DNA of 64,000 nt, taken from positions 136,257,094 to 136,321,093 of the forward strand of contig OY821519.1 of assembly GCA_963682025.1 (NCBI GenBank), in the 5' to 3' direction. The notes under the pieces were generated by a model that saw only the letters and a list, made by a program, of their open reading frames with translations, ran no database searches and was not told the DNA's origin. Each line of letters opens with the position of its first letter. The first letter of the stretch is position 1. Made by a program: the position numbers and the translations under genes. Positions 45,595 to 56,902 of this stretch are shown piece by piece. This stretch comes from Cordilura impudica (taxonomy: Eukaryota; Arthropoda; Insecta; Diptera; Scathophagidae).

Positions 45595-46064
45595 AGGTGC
45601 TATTACATGATGTGTTTTTTACATATGTACTGTCAAATTTTCCCACAACAAAAGTTGTACACATCGTGTGATGTACAATACATGAGGAAAGTCACATGTA
45701 CATTTTTCAATTAGAACAGGTTCTATTTGTGCATGACAAACATATAAAAATACAACACTGCTTGTGGCGAAAGAAAAACAGAGTAAATTATAAAGATTAA
45801 TATTGAAAGAAAAATAAATTGTTTAATATTAATTAACAATTAAAAAATATATAATTTTTTTTAACAATAAATTTTTGTAAATTCACAAATTAAATCAGCT
45901 GTTGTTTACATTTAGAGGTTATGTCATACGAAAATACATATGCACGTGTGATAGCAAAAATTATGAATCGTATGTAAAAGACAATTTTGACAGACATGAG
46001 GAATTTCATATGGATAAAAAAAGTGACAGTACATATGTAAAAAACACTTCGTGTAATAGCACCT
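45595..46064. mobile_element. MITE F2, PIF/Harbinger-type, TAA duplication
   Basis: Second copy of family F, flanked by TAA (45592-45594 and 46065-46067). Same ends as F1 (AGGTGCTATTACATGATG / GTGTAATAGCACCT). It lacks about 20 bp present in F1 after ATCGTGTGAT and differs by few substitutions, so both copies are fairly young. Confidence 0.87.
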
Positions 46065-46296
46065 TAAGGCAACTTTAAAAGAGCATTGCAAAGTTAAGCG
46101 ACAAAAATTGCTTCGTGTGAACTATATATTGATTGCTTCACTTTACAATACTCATTTATAAAATACAACTCTATGTATTGTCATTTGTTGATGTTTATAC
46201 CAGCTGTTTTTTGTTTTTGATTTTAATATTGTTTTTCTCAAAAGTAGTTGTTGTTTTCTTTCCTAAGAGAATTGCATTCTGAGTATATTTTCTTAC

Positions 46297-46332
46297 CTCT
46301 TGTAGTTCTTCTTTAATAATTGTGGCAGTCAT
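46297..46332 (-). CDS. Possible first coding exon (12 codons) of an unidentified transcript
   Basis: The minus strand reads MTATIIKEELQE from ATG (GGAAATGACTGCC context), ending GAG|GTAAGA, a near-perfect splice donor in phase 0. It lies 2.2 kb upstream of SCOT exon 1 on the same strand. SCOT exon 2 also begins in phase 0, so joining would give a SCOT form without the mitochondrial presequence. It could equally be the first exon of another gene, or chance. Confidence 0.3.
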
Positions 46333-47821
46333 TTCCAGTAGTTGAAACGGAAAGTTGATAAAAATCGAAAAATTCTAGAAGTGATTTACAAAAACAAAGA
46401 CAAATAACTATAAATTGTAAATAATTTAACAAAAAAAAAAACCCCCCGAAAACCCAAACGTAAAGGAAACAAGTAAAAGACAGTAGAAAAGTGCACAGTC
46501 AAAATCTTTTTAAAATTCTTATTTATTTCAATAATGTTGATATAAAAGGTTAAAAATAATTTTAAAAATTTGTTTTTTATTTTGGTAACATTTATTAATT
46601 TTGTTTATTAACAATATTGATGAGCTCATTTTATAAGAGAAATTAAAACGCAATTTGTTAATTGTATTATATTTTTTTCTGAATTTTATTTAATTCTTTT
46701 AAATTACGTGTTTTATTTTTATTGTAAAAGATAAGGCAGTAAAATATTTAAATTTAGGCATTCTTATCTTCATATTCCTATCGAACCTAAGCTAATCGCT
46801 CAACTGACCACCTTCTTTTCTTTGCAAAGTCAAGTGTGCAGCATATCAAAAGCGGGAACCAGCTGTTTGGACATATAATGTCATACAATGGCATGTAGTA
46901 CTTGGCATCCATTTGATAATGTTGTTTAGGTTGATATATTGTCTAAGGCATACTGAATTATGCAGAGCATGTGTCGACGCAGCAGCAGTAATGGTCGGCT
47001 TATCACCATCAACTGCATTCATAGAACGACCTATGTATGTTTTGCTTCTTTGCGTAAACTAAAATTGTGGTCAATGGCTTTTTCTTATTCCCATCTTTGG
47101 TATTGCTTGTTGCTTTCCATATTGATTTATCAACATTGATTTTATTGTGTAAAGAAAAATATTGACATTGGTCAGTGTTGCAAAGGAGTAAAGATAGAAG
47201 TGAATCTAATTAAGTCTTGTTCTTCAGTTAAATCTAGAATTTGATGCGTAAGTAGATAACTGGAATATTTTCAGAATTCAAGTACAGCTAAAATGTATAT
47301 ACATATATAAATAATAAAACATTTTGGAGATAATAAATTATTTGTTTAAAAAAAAAGTAAGTGATACATTAATTGTTATTAATAAAAGTTAAGATGTGAA
47401 AGATTTACAAACAAAACAACGCCGATTTCTTGATTATATGAAAATAGTTTTTACATACATATCAATAACAGGTATCCCCACATTTTCAAGCTCAGAAATT
47501 ATTATTGAACGGAATTTAAAGATTAAGAAAAGTCAGCTGATATTTGACTTTTCTTCATTTAGTCAAATTCATTTTTTTGCTAATTTTCTTTTTAACAACA
47601 AATTTCTCTTAGATGCTCAAAACCAACCATATATTGCTAGAATAGACATGAGGCAGCAACAATGAACACTATAAGAATTTTTCAACTCGGTCTTACAAAC
47701 TACAACGATTTTTTCTACTTCTCAACTTATGATTGTGTAAACCGATATCGTACTGTAAAAATACTCAAAAAAATAATTTATCTCTAGTTTTATTACGCTC
47801 ATAATTTATATCTTAAGCAAA
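46333..47821. other. Intergenic stretch without recognised gene
   Basis: Mostly AT-rich. 46796-47110 is more balanced in composition (e.g. GTCGACGCAGCAGCAGTAATGG) and might hold a conserved or regulatory segment, but nothing specific is recognised. Confidence 0.4.
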
Positions 47822-48564
47822 TCTATAATATTAATAGGTAAGGCGATTTCTTGTGACCGATGATTTGTTAAACAGTTTTCTCCCGATTTTGACCAAACGT
47901 ATCTTATTTGAAAGATATTTCTTTTAGCTGTCAGCCAGATTTACAGATTTAAAAAACAATTTTTTTTTTGAGTAAAATGCATTTAAAGTTGGTACTAACA
48001 CATACATAAAATTATAGAATGCTATGTGTGTGTTTATTAAATTTGTTATGTGTTTGCAAAAAAAAATGAGTTCCTTTTCTTCATTCACAATAATAATTGT
48101 GTCGATAATAATAATAATTTTGGGCATAAACCAATAACGCAATCGATATTTAATGAGTGGTGAATTGTGAATTGCATTATAAAATATTTAATTAAACTAG
48201 CAGATTCCAGCGCTCGAAATTCGAGTGCAATTTCTAGGCAGTTTTATTTCTGAAATTAGCCAATTCACAAACCAACACTTTTTTGGTTCATTTTTATTGT
48301 GAATGAAGATAACAAGCTCATTAACAAACACATTAACAAATTTAATAAACACACACATATCATACGTATAATTTTATGTATGTGTTAGTAGCAACTTTAA
48401 ATACAATTTACTCAAAATGAAAGAAAAAATTAAAAAAAATCTGTAAATCTGGTGAACAGCTAAAAAGAAATACCTTTCAAATAATATACGTTTGGTCGAA
48501 ATCGGGATAAAACGGTAGAACAAAACATCCGTAACAAGAAATCACCTAGCCTATTAATATTATA

Positions 48565-49870
48565 ACGGGTGATTTTTTTGAGGTTAGGATTTTCATGCAT
48601 TAGTATTTGACAGATCACGTGGGATTTCAGACATGGTGTCAAAGAGAAAGATGCTCAGTATGCTTTGACATTTCATCATGAATAGACTTACTAACGAGCA
48701 ACGCTTGCAAATCATTGAATTTTATTACCAAAATCAGTGTTCGGTTCGAAATGTGTTTCGCGCTTTACGTCCGATTTATGGTCTACATAATCGACCAAGT
48801 GAGCAAACAATTAATGCGATTGTGACCAAGTTTCGCACTCAGTTTACTTTATTGGACATTAAACCAACCACACGAATGCGTACAGTGCGTACAGAAGAGA
48901 ATATTGCGTCTGTTTCTGAGAGTGTTGCTGAAGACCGTGAAATGTCGATTCGTCGCCGTTCGCAGCAATTGGGTTTGTGTTATTCGACCACATGGAAGAT
49001 TTTACGCAAAGATCTTGGTGTAAAACCGTATAAAATACAGCTCGTGCAAGAACTGAAGCCGAACGATCTGCCACAACGTCTAATTTTCAGTGAATGGGCC
49101 CTAGAAAAGTTGGCAGAAAATCCGCTTTTTTATCGACAAATTTTGTTCAGCGATGAGGCTCATTTCTGGTTGAATGGCTTCGTAAATAAGCAAAATTGCC
49201 GTATTTGGAGTGAAGAGCAACCAGAAGCCGTTCAAGAACTGCCCATGCATCCCGAAAAATGCACTGTTTGGTGTGGTTTGTACGCTGGTGGAATCATTGG
49301 ACCGTATTTTTTCAAAGATGCTGTTGGACGCAACGTTACGGTGAATGGCGATCGCTATCGTTCGATGCTAACAAACTTTTTGTTGCCAAAAATGGAAGAA
49401 CTGAACTTGGTTGACATGTGGTTTCAACAAGATGGCGCTACATGCCACACAGCTCGCGATTCTATGGCCATTTTGAGGGAAAACTTCGGAGAACAATTCA
49501 TCTCAAGAAATGGACCGGTAAGTTGGCCACCAAGATCATGCGATTTGACGCCTTTAGACTATTTTTTGTGGGGCTACGTCAAGTCTAAAGTCTACAGAAA
49601 TAAGCCAGCAACTATTCCAGCTTTGGAAGACAACATTTCCGAAGAAATTCGGGCTATTCCGGCCGAAATGCTCGAAAAAGTTGCCCAAAATTGGACTTTC
49701 CGAATGGACCACCTAAGACGCAGCCGCGGTCAACATTTAAATGAAATTATCTTCAAAAAGTAAATGTCATGGACCAATCTAACGTTTCAAATAAAGAACC
49801 GATGAGATTTTGCAAATTTTATGCGTTTTTTTTTTAAAAAAAGTTATCAAGCTCTTAAAAAATCACCCGT
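48565..49870 (+). mobile_element. Intact mariner of the rosa (DD41D) type
   Basis: 1306 bp flanked by TA on both sides (48563-48564 and 49871-49872). Terminal inverted repeats are ACGGGTGATTTTTT and AAAAAATCACCCGT. It contains one uninterrupted transposase gene. It sits in the TA two bases from the 5' end of Helitron C3, making it the youngest insertion of the three. Confidence 0.93.
48678..49763 (+). CDS. rosa-type mariner transposase, 361 residues, uninterrupted
   Basis: Cut-and-paste transposase that would bind the ACGGGTGATT ends and insert at TA. The N-terminus has helix-turn-helix features (LTNEQRLQIIEFYYQNQ; then IRRRSQQLGLCYSTTWKILR, residues 91-110). The catalytic triad is D159 (ILFSDEAHFWLNG), D252 (WFQQDGATCHTA) and D294 (RSCDLTPLDYFLWGYVKS), with 41 residues between the last two, i.e. 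DD41D, as in the rosa family first described from Ceratitis rosa, rather than the DD34D of classic mariners. PQRLIFSEWALE stands where mariners have WVPHEL. It ends HLNEIIFKK and stop, 107 bp before the right end. No stop or frameshift, so it may encode active enzyme. Confidence 0.93.
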   Translation: MNRLTNEQRLQIIEFYYQNQCSVRNVFRALRPIYGLHNRPSEQTINAIVTKFRTQFTLLDIKPTTRMRTVRTEENIASVSESVAEDREMSIRRRSQQLGLCYSTTWKILRKDLGVKPYKIQLVQELKPNDLPQRLIFSEWALEKLAENPLFYRQILFSDEAHFWLNGFVNKQNCRIWSEEQPEAVQELPMHPEKCTVWCGLYAGGIIGPYFFKDAVGRNVTVNGDRYRSMLTNFLLPKMEELNLVDMWFQQDGATCHTARDSMAILRENFGEQFISRNGPVSWPPRSCDLTPLDYFLWGYVKSKVYRNKPATIPALEDNISEEIRAIPAEMLEKVAQNWTFRMDHLRRSRGQHLNEIIFKK

Positions 49871-49932
49871 TAGATGAAAAAATAAAATTTCCTAGAACTT
49901 GCATTCGAATTTCGAGGGCTGGGATCTGCTAG

Positions 49933-52900
49933 TATTAATAGTAAATAGTATTCAAGTTAAAATTTTTCTTCGAAATATAAAAAATTTAATATTTTTAGGA
50001 AACTATGCTTTTACAAGTTGATTCCATTTTATTGCAGATTTATTAATTCTGAAAGAGTGAAACATACATTTGCATGGAATTTAAAACTTAAAATATCGAT
50101 GTACAGTGCAATATAATAATTCCAGCTGGTTATCAATATCTATAAATGTTAATTTTCTTCAACAAATTGAAAGAATTTTGAATTTTGCTGTACAAATTGA
50201 ACTTTTTAATTTAGGTTTATTTTTTATTCAACAACAAATATTTTCTATGTATTGTATCAGCGATTTTAAGAAATCCAAATAAATTAAAATAGAATATTAT
50301 TTTGCACAGGACTATATACGGGTTTCATTTCTCTTCCAAAGAAGTTTTGTGATACCTTAAAATAATAGCGATTTTCATGGCAAGAATGCAACTAAACAAA
50401 AATTATATACCTCTAAATGAAATTGCTTAAAATATCTTGTATCAATTAAAATATTACAACTACCTTGGGTTTAATTTCGGCATTCACTGAAATACTAGTA
50501 ATCAATTTAAGTACATGTATTAACATACATATATTTATATTAATATTGTAATAAAATAATTCATATAAACAAACTAATTAAAAGTTGCTAAGTCAACAAA
50601 CTATAATCTCTCAATAGTTTTATACTATTCTATATAGTAGCATCTCTGTTTAATTGCATTGTAGTAAAATGTAAGAAAAATTACTTACATTTAGAATTCT
50701 CTTTTCGAATCTTTTCTATCCTTTATGAAAAAAAAAAATGTATAAGTGTAACTGGTTCCCAGCGTAAATTAAATCTGTCTTTTTAGCCGGTTAATCAGTT
50801 ATATATTGTAAAAGCTTTATACAGTAAGTTTTATAATTGAGCGTACCAAAGATGTCAATATTTATCATAAGTTATCCGATCCAATAGTATAAACAATCTA
50901 AAATTGTATTTTTTAAATTCATTCTTTAAATTCATTTAAATAAATTCATTGGTTCTACTGGGGGACTAGTGTCACAACGGACCTCAGAGTCGAAGTGGTC
51001 TAATGTAATAAATTATCAACCACTTTTGACCTAACCTATCCTGACAAAAGGCAAAAGTTTCATGAACTTAAATACAAAATCTAAGAATTGAGCGAAATAT
51101 TTATGAATTTAATTAATTTTTATTAATTTGATGTTGACGGAATTCGTAAACCCTGAACCCTGTTGCTGATATTTTTTAATTTGCGTAATACTAAACTTGT
51201 GGAAACCAAATAAATTTCTCATTTCATTATTAATCGAACCTTTGCAATCTACCAGGTCCAAACATACATAAAAAGTTTATCATTAGTAAACATACATACA
51301 TAAATATATTTTGAGTTTGAGTAAATCACACTGAATAGTCGAAATAGCTTCACCCCAGTGCCGCTTATCGGGTCCATTAATACATACAAAATTCTGAATC
51401 GTAGTCAAATCCCATTGAAAATAAGATTTTTGTTAATTAAACGACACCAATTAGAAATATAAAAAACAAAATAAAATAACTCGAATTGAAGCCATGGTTT
51501 AGCTCGATAGCTCTTACGGTTCCGCAGAGTATTGATTTTAGTTAATAACCGATGTAAGAGCCATCTATCGAATCCATTTCTACATAAAATACCTTCTCAT
51601 GATCAATACAAAATACGTTTTGAAAATTAGACAAATGGGACAATAAACCATCCCGGGTACCAACCGAACTGATGGGTTTTAATATGATTAATATTGGTCT
51701 TGTAGTTTAGGTCCGAATGCAAATCATACATAGAAATTTGTGCAAATACTCGCATAAAGATGGTTGAATACTTTTAAGATAACTAATTTGAAATTATTAA
51801 ATAAAATGTGGTCGCAATTATTTGCTATCCATGTAGGAAATCTACAAAAAGTTTCTAATTTTTTTTTGTATATAAATATTCACACAAGTCCGTACAATTG
51901 CCTTAATAACTGTTGATGTATTTATTGTATTTTCTAACTACAAAATTATCATTTCTGTAACAAAATAAGTACAAAACATGAAAATATTATCACGCATCGT
52001 TGGTTGTTATGAAAAAAAGTAAAACAGAATGATTAAATACAAATAATTACTTTAATTCTTTTCTATTGTGGAAGAGTACTAAAATCATTATCAAGTTAAA
52101 ATCCTCCTCCTTACTATTAGTATAGCAAATAAAACAATTTTGAACCCTTTATCTCCAATAGCTCTCCTATCAGGCCCAGTAGGAAATGTTCGAAAAGTTC
52201 TAGTTGGTGATATAATGCATTACAAACTCTTTTAAAAAGTTCCCATACAAAAATGTCATTTATCCCGAGCAACCGTACAACCGAAGCGCTGGTGTTATTA
52301 AAAAACCTCTTTGATAATGTTTGCAATTAGTGCTTTACCAATAATTTACTATCATTTGAAAATTATAATAACATAAATGCAACACTGGAAAATACTGTTG
52401 TATAGTTGCCATTACCTTAAAAGTGTGTCCTCAGACCAGAACCGCTTGAGAACAATCTGCCATTCTTAATTTTAAGCCTACAGCTCGAACGCAAAGTCTG
52501 TATACGTATATTTTTTCAGTTCATTCGAATGTTAAAGTAGCTTTTATAAATAAAGCTTATGTTTTCAAAGTCTCTACTAGATTCAAAATTTTTGTTCAAA
52601 GATAGAAGCTCTTTAAGCTTGTCTATTAGAACCCTGAAATCAGTCATAGACTTTCAGATAGTTATTAGAACCTTATATAAAATGATGCTATATTTTTATA
52701 AAATAAACTATTTATAAAATTTAAGCCAAGATCACATACAAAATTTTTATACTATTTTTTTTTTTTTTTTTGTAAATATGTTTTTAGTTAAACTCTAAAT
52801 TATGTACTGTTCTCTTATTCTCTCACTCGTACATATTCTATGTATATAAAAAGTAAAAAAAAAGTAGTAAAAGATTACATTATCCATTTAATTTTTAAGG

Positions 52901-53062
52901 AAATTCAAATAAAGACAAAATATGTTAATATTAACAAAATATAGTTAAGAATACATTAAAAATAATTTTTGCAAAAATCATGTTATAAATATTTAGTTAT
53001 AAATATTCGAATTTTTATCTTTTTTAATAGTATAATTATTGACACATTCCAATCGATTTTTT
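49933..53062. other. Long intergenic stretch without recognised gene
   Basis: About 3.1 kb, AT-rich. GGTTCTACTGGGGGACTAG...CGGACCTCAGAGTCGAAG near 50950-51000, followed by CCTAACCTATCCTG, has the look of a retroelement 3' remnant, and 52130-52330 has a minus frame without motif. Nothing can be assigned. Confidence 0.4.
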
Positions 53063-53423
53063 ATGTGTAAACATCTATGCGCTCAGGGGGCGGTAAAATC
53101 CAATTTCACAATACAATCACAAAAACAGCGTAAGGGAAAATCGGTGTGTTGTATATGTTAGTGTATTGGTGTATTTAGTAAGCAGAACCGCCGAGTTCGC
53201 TGTCTGTTTAGCAAAATCACAAATCTTTTTCGTTTATTTTAAATATTCAAGCTATTGACCGCTAGGTGTGCTGTGAGTTTAACATGTTCACAAACTTACA
53301 GAGTTTTTTTTTTTTTTTAATATTCAAGTACATATATATTTGCTATTAACAGAACTTTTTTAGTAAGCAGGACCGCTAGGTGTGCTGTGAGTTTTAAAAG
53401 CTAAATACTAGATATCAATTGTG

Positions 53424-53965
53424 TTCAGAAAACATTAATTGCTTTTCAGAAAATATCAATTGTATTTCAGAAAGTATCAATTGTATTTCAGAAAATTGAT
53501 TTTCAGAAAGTATCAATTGAATTTTAGAAAACATCAATTGAATTTCAGAAAGTATCAATTGTGTTTCAGAAAACATCAATTGATTTTCAGAAAATATCAA
53601 TTGTGTTTCAGAAAGTATCAATTGTATTTCAGAAAACATCAATGGACTTTCAGAAAGTATCAATTGAATTTCAGAAAACATCAATTGATTTTCAGTAATA
53701 ATCAATTGTATTTCAGAAAGCATCAATTGATTTTCAGAAAGTATCATTTGTATTTCCGAAAATATCAACTGAATTTCAGAAAATATCAATTGAGTTTCAG
53801 AAATTATCAAATGTATTTCAGAAAACATAAAATGTATTTCTGAAATTATCAAATGTATTTCAGAAAACATAAAATGTATTTCAGAAATTATTAAATTTAC
53901 TTCAGAAAATATGAATTGAATTTCTGAAAATATTAATTGAGTTGCAGAAAAATAGTCAGAACGCT
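53424..53965. repeat. 21-bp minisatellite (ATCAATTGTATTTCAGAAA)n, about 25 units
   Basis: Unit of 21 bp, alternating AAAATATCAATTG and AAAGTATCAATTG halves with TTTCAGA. CAATTG is palindromic and the unit is a multiple of three, so both strands stay open (151 and 134 codons of repeats such as FSEIQLI and FRKYQLY). These frames are repeat artefacts, not genes. Confidence 0.9.
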
Positions 53966-54025
53966 ATATAAAAATAATTTTTTTTTAAGTATTACACTGG
54001 GTTTGTAATATTTCTTGAAAACTAC

Positions 54026-54247
54026 ATATCGTCACCTAAAATGCAAAAGGCCGTAACTAATATTTTTATTTTTTTATTTAATACCCAAATTTTAAAATCA
54101 AGCTGAAAAATAAAGATGGATTTTTATTTATGAAAACAAATTTATGGTAAAATAGTAGTTTTTAAGTAAAAGGCCGTAACTACAACACAAAAAGTTAATT
54201 TTGAACTTTTTGTTAGTTACGGCCTTTTGCATTTTAGGTGACGATAT
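54026..54247. mobile_element. 222-bp MITE with ~35-bp inverted repeats
   Basis: Left end ATATCGTCACCTAAAATGC with AAAAGGCCGTAACTAA following; the right end is the exact inverted copy for 35 bp. An extra AAAAGGCCGTAACTA sits inside near 54168. Target duplication not resolvable. Lies within repeat E2, so inserted after it. Confidence 0.8.
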
Positions 54248-54499
54248 AAACGTGTTTTTTTCAAAATGATGACTTCAAAATCGGTCAAAATTCTATCCTG
54301 GTGTTTATATTGTAACTGATTAACAAATGAAGTCCTCATCTTCTTTCGATTAAAAGGCCGCCCTTGATAGTATATTTTCCAGTGCATAACAAATAAGTCC
54401 AAATATTGCTAAACATTTTCTGCGACTCGAAATCACTAATTGAAACAATAATAACTTTACGGTATTATAGGGTAAACTACTTTTTGATTCTGAATTTCA

Positions 54500-55080
54500 T
54501 ATTTCATATTTTCTGAAATTCAATTGATATTTTCTGAAATACATTTGATAATTTCTGAAATACATTTGATGTTTTCTGAAATACATTTGATACTTTCTGA
54601 AATACCATTGGAAAAGGTGTAGATGTTTACACATCTCCCCTGTGATCGGACTCTCATTGATTCTTTTTTCCAAACTGATGACTTGTAGTGATGAGGAGAG
54701 TTTTAACTTTTAGATTATGCCAATTAAGTATAAAAAATTACATACTTTTGACATAATTTTTAAACGACATTTTCTCGGAATTCATTAGGTCGTTCCTTCC
54801 TACAAGAAAGAGCAATTTTTCCAATTGATACATTTGATAATTTCTGAAATACTTTTATTATTTCTGAAATACATTTGATAATTTCTGAAAGGCATTTTTT
54901 TACTTTCTAATAATTTCCAAAAATCAATTAATGTTTCTGAAATACATTTGATAATTTCTATAAATCAATTGATGTTTTCTGAACTACAATTTATCATTTC
55001 TGAAAATCAAATGATATTTTCTGAAATACAATTGATAATTTCTGAACATCAAATGATATTTTCTGAAACGCAATTGGAAA
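54500..55080. repeat. Inverted continuation of the 21-bp minisatellite
   Basis: Two blocks (54500-54610 and 54820-55080) of TTTCTGAAATACATTTGATA units, the reverse complement of the 53.4-53.97 kb array with more divergence. The second block lies beyond the E2 right end. Together the arrays could form a long imperfect hairpin. Confidence 0.75.
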
Positions 55081-55084
55081 TGGT

Positions 55085-55515
55085 GTACCATTAATTTCTT
55101 TTTTTTTTATTGAATTTAACAAAAGAAATAGGATTCAATGAATTATTCAATAATTTACATTTATAAAGACGAAGAAAAAGAAATGTATCGCAAATATACA
55201 TTTAATAAAAATGTTTAATTAATGGCGGTTAAGCAGTTACGGTCTTTTGTAAAACAGAAACTTTTGTGCCGCTGTCTTTGTCGTTTTTAGTACAAACAAC
55301 ACTTCGTTTTCAGTTACATATCCATTCTAGTGCGATAATGTCCACTTAAAGAACTGCTGTTAAATTTTCAACAGGTATAAGAGTTGATCAAGAGAATGGC
55401 CAAGTGTGAACGAAATAGAGTTTGGTATTCGATTTGATATCATACTAAAAAAGGGAAGAACAGTAATCTACACTATATGATCTATTTTTAACAATTTACA
55501 AGAATAGCAAAACAA
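55085..55515. other. Short stretch without recognised gene
   Basis: No coding signal. AGTTACGGTCTTTTGTAAAAC near 55235 weakly echoes the AGTTACGGCCTTTTGC ends of the MITE at 54.0-54.25 kb. Confidence 0.35.
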
Positions 55516-55887
55516 ACAAGTAAGAGTGTTATCTTTGATAAACTTTATATAAATTATTACAACAAACACACTGAAGTTTTTACATTTTTAAAAAGGTCTT
55601 CATATTTTTGATCACACTTGACACAATGATGCCCGATGTACCCCATTTTCAATTCCAACCTGCTCGAAATAACGAGACACAATATTATCATAATTTACCC
55701 ATGTAAATGATTTATTTAGTGAATGATCGTGATTTCAACATACAAATGGACAAACGGACATCGAGTTGTTGTAAGGATCAAGAGTATATACTATATACTG
55801 TATGGGGGTCACAAATCCATTTTACGATGCGTTACAAACGGAATAACAAACTGATATATACCATCTGCACAATGGTGTGGAGGCTAT
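55516..55887 (-). mobile_element. HINE/mini-me family B, copy B7
   Basis: Minus orientation. Left ACAAGTAAGAGTG (hairpin worn away), right end GTATATACTATATACTGT (core) and CATCTGCACAATGGTGTGGAG. Only remnants of the GTCY tract (GACAAACGGACATCG). Confidence 0.65.
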
Positions 55888-56902
55888 AAAAATGCGGTCG
55901 CTTATTCACGCAAATAGTGAAAAACGCCATACTCGGCTCGATTACAGAAAATTAAATGGTCACAAATATTGGCAATTGACGATCAATTGGACACATCTAT
56001 GTACCATTGCTTTTTCATATTAAGAGCTGCAAAAAGAAATATTAAGTAGAATACGCAAAAAATATAAAACTTCCCCAGCAGTTTAAGTTCGGTTGGATAG
56101 GGTTAAAATCAGATATATATTATAATAAAAATTGGATTTTATTATTAAATATTGTTTATAGCATATTGACTTTTTTTCGTAATTTTAATTTTCAAGTCAA
56201 TTATTAACCCAGTCTTTGGTATTTATTACATACATTTCTTCTCTCGGTACGAGAACACAAACCAGTCATATGATGCAATTTTTTTATGGATATTCGAGCG
56301 CCCATGGTGCAAGTTATCCTTATAACAACTAAGTATATATTTTACCGATTGAAAATATATTTCATATAGTTCATTATTTCACTCTTTAAGAACTTCAAAA
56401 TAATAGCATTGCTTTCAAAGTTGTAAACTCCTCTTACACACCCTCTTTTTCTATACTCTCTTCACTACCTCATGTGTATGAAAGTTTTATTTTGAATTTC
56501 TTTTGCTTTGGAAATGTTTCATTTACTCATAAGTATTTATCATTTTTCTTTGGCTTCCAATGCATCAGTTTATCATAAACTCTACTCATCGAAACAACAT
56601 ATTTATATGCTTGCCGGGAAAATTATTTATTATTGCATAAAAACCACAATATCTTGTTCATGTAGCTAGTAAATGAAGTGCAAATAAATATCTTATAGCA
56701 ACTGGGTTAAATTATACATATGTATGTATATGTTTATATACATATATATTTCAATTACATACATATGTTGGAGGTGGTAATGAAGTGTATGCCTTATGAT
56801 TACATATTATCGCCGACTATTGTTGGTGCTGCTGTATCTGCTACTTGGTGTTGTTGATGTTGTTGTTATCGTGTTTTATTTTAGTTCTCATTGCTAGTTG
56901 CC
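55888..56902. other. Region upstream of the 56903 gene
   Basis: AT-rich with a balanced, trinucleotide-rich part just upstream (GTTGTTGATGTTGTTGTTATC, 56852-56872). An AG acceptor-like ATTTTAG|TTCTCATTGC at 56878-56884 leaves the frame open into the ATG (FSLLVAMDSAG), so an upstream exon cannot be excluded. Confidence 0.4.

Larger units (their letters stand above)
48197..49874 (-). mobile_element. Non-autonomous Helitron C3 (inverted, inside C2)
   Basis: On the minus strand it begins TC at 49874, continues across the mariner insertion into TATAATATTAATAGGCTAGG, and ends with hairpin CTCGAATTTCGAG, spacer and CTAG at 48197. Its flanks in its own direction are A and T, the canonical Helitron target. 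Only GA (49873-49874) lies beyond the mariner's right TA, and it is exactly what is needed to complete the 5' end. Confidence 0.85.
47822..49932 (+). mobile_element. Non-autonomous Helitron C2 (outer level of a three-level nest)
   Basis: Starts TCTATAATATTAATAGG after an A (47821) and ends GGATCTG CTAG before a T (49933), with a hairpin-like CGAATTTCGAG upstream of the end. It is interrupted at 48196/49875 by Helitron C3. Removing C3 leaves about 430 bp resembling C1. Confidence 0.85.
53063..54665. mobile_element. Repeat E2: same ends as E1, different interior
   Basis: Left end ATGTGTAAACATCT, then TCACAAAAACAGCGTAAG and AATCGGTGTG; right end AGATGTTTACACATCTCCCC then TGTGATCGGACTC. Interior holds two copies of GACCGCTAGGTGTGCTGTGAG (53250-53275, 53370-53395; the first reads TTGACCGC), a 21-bp minisatellite, a short MITE, and an inverted copy of the minisatellite. 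Element type unknown. Confidence 0.55.

Noticed and set aside
48859..49074. Minus-strand frame inside the mariner
   Set aside because: Antisense shadow of the intact rosa transposase.
53415..53870. Long open frames on both strands (151 and 134 codons) of FSEIQLI/FRKYQLY repeats
   Set aside because: Produced by a 21-bp minisatellite whose period is divisible by three; both strands are open equally, which real genes do not show.
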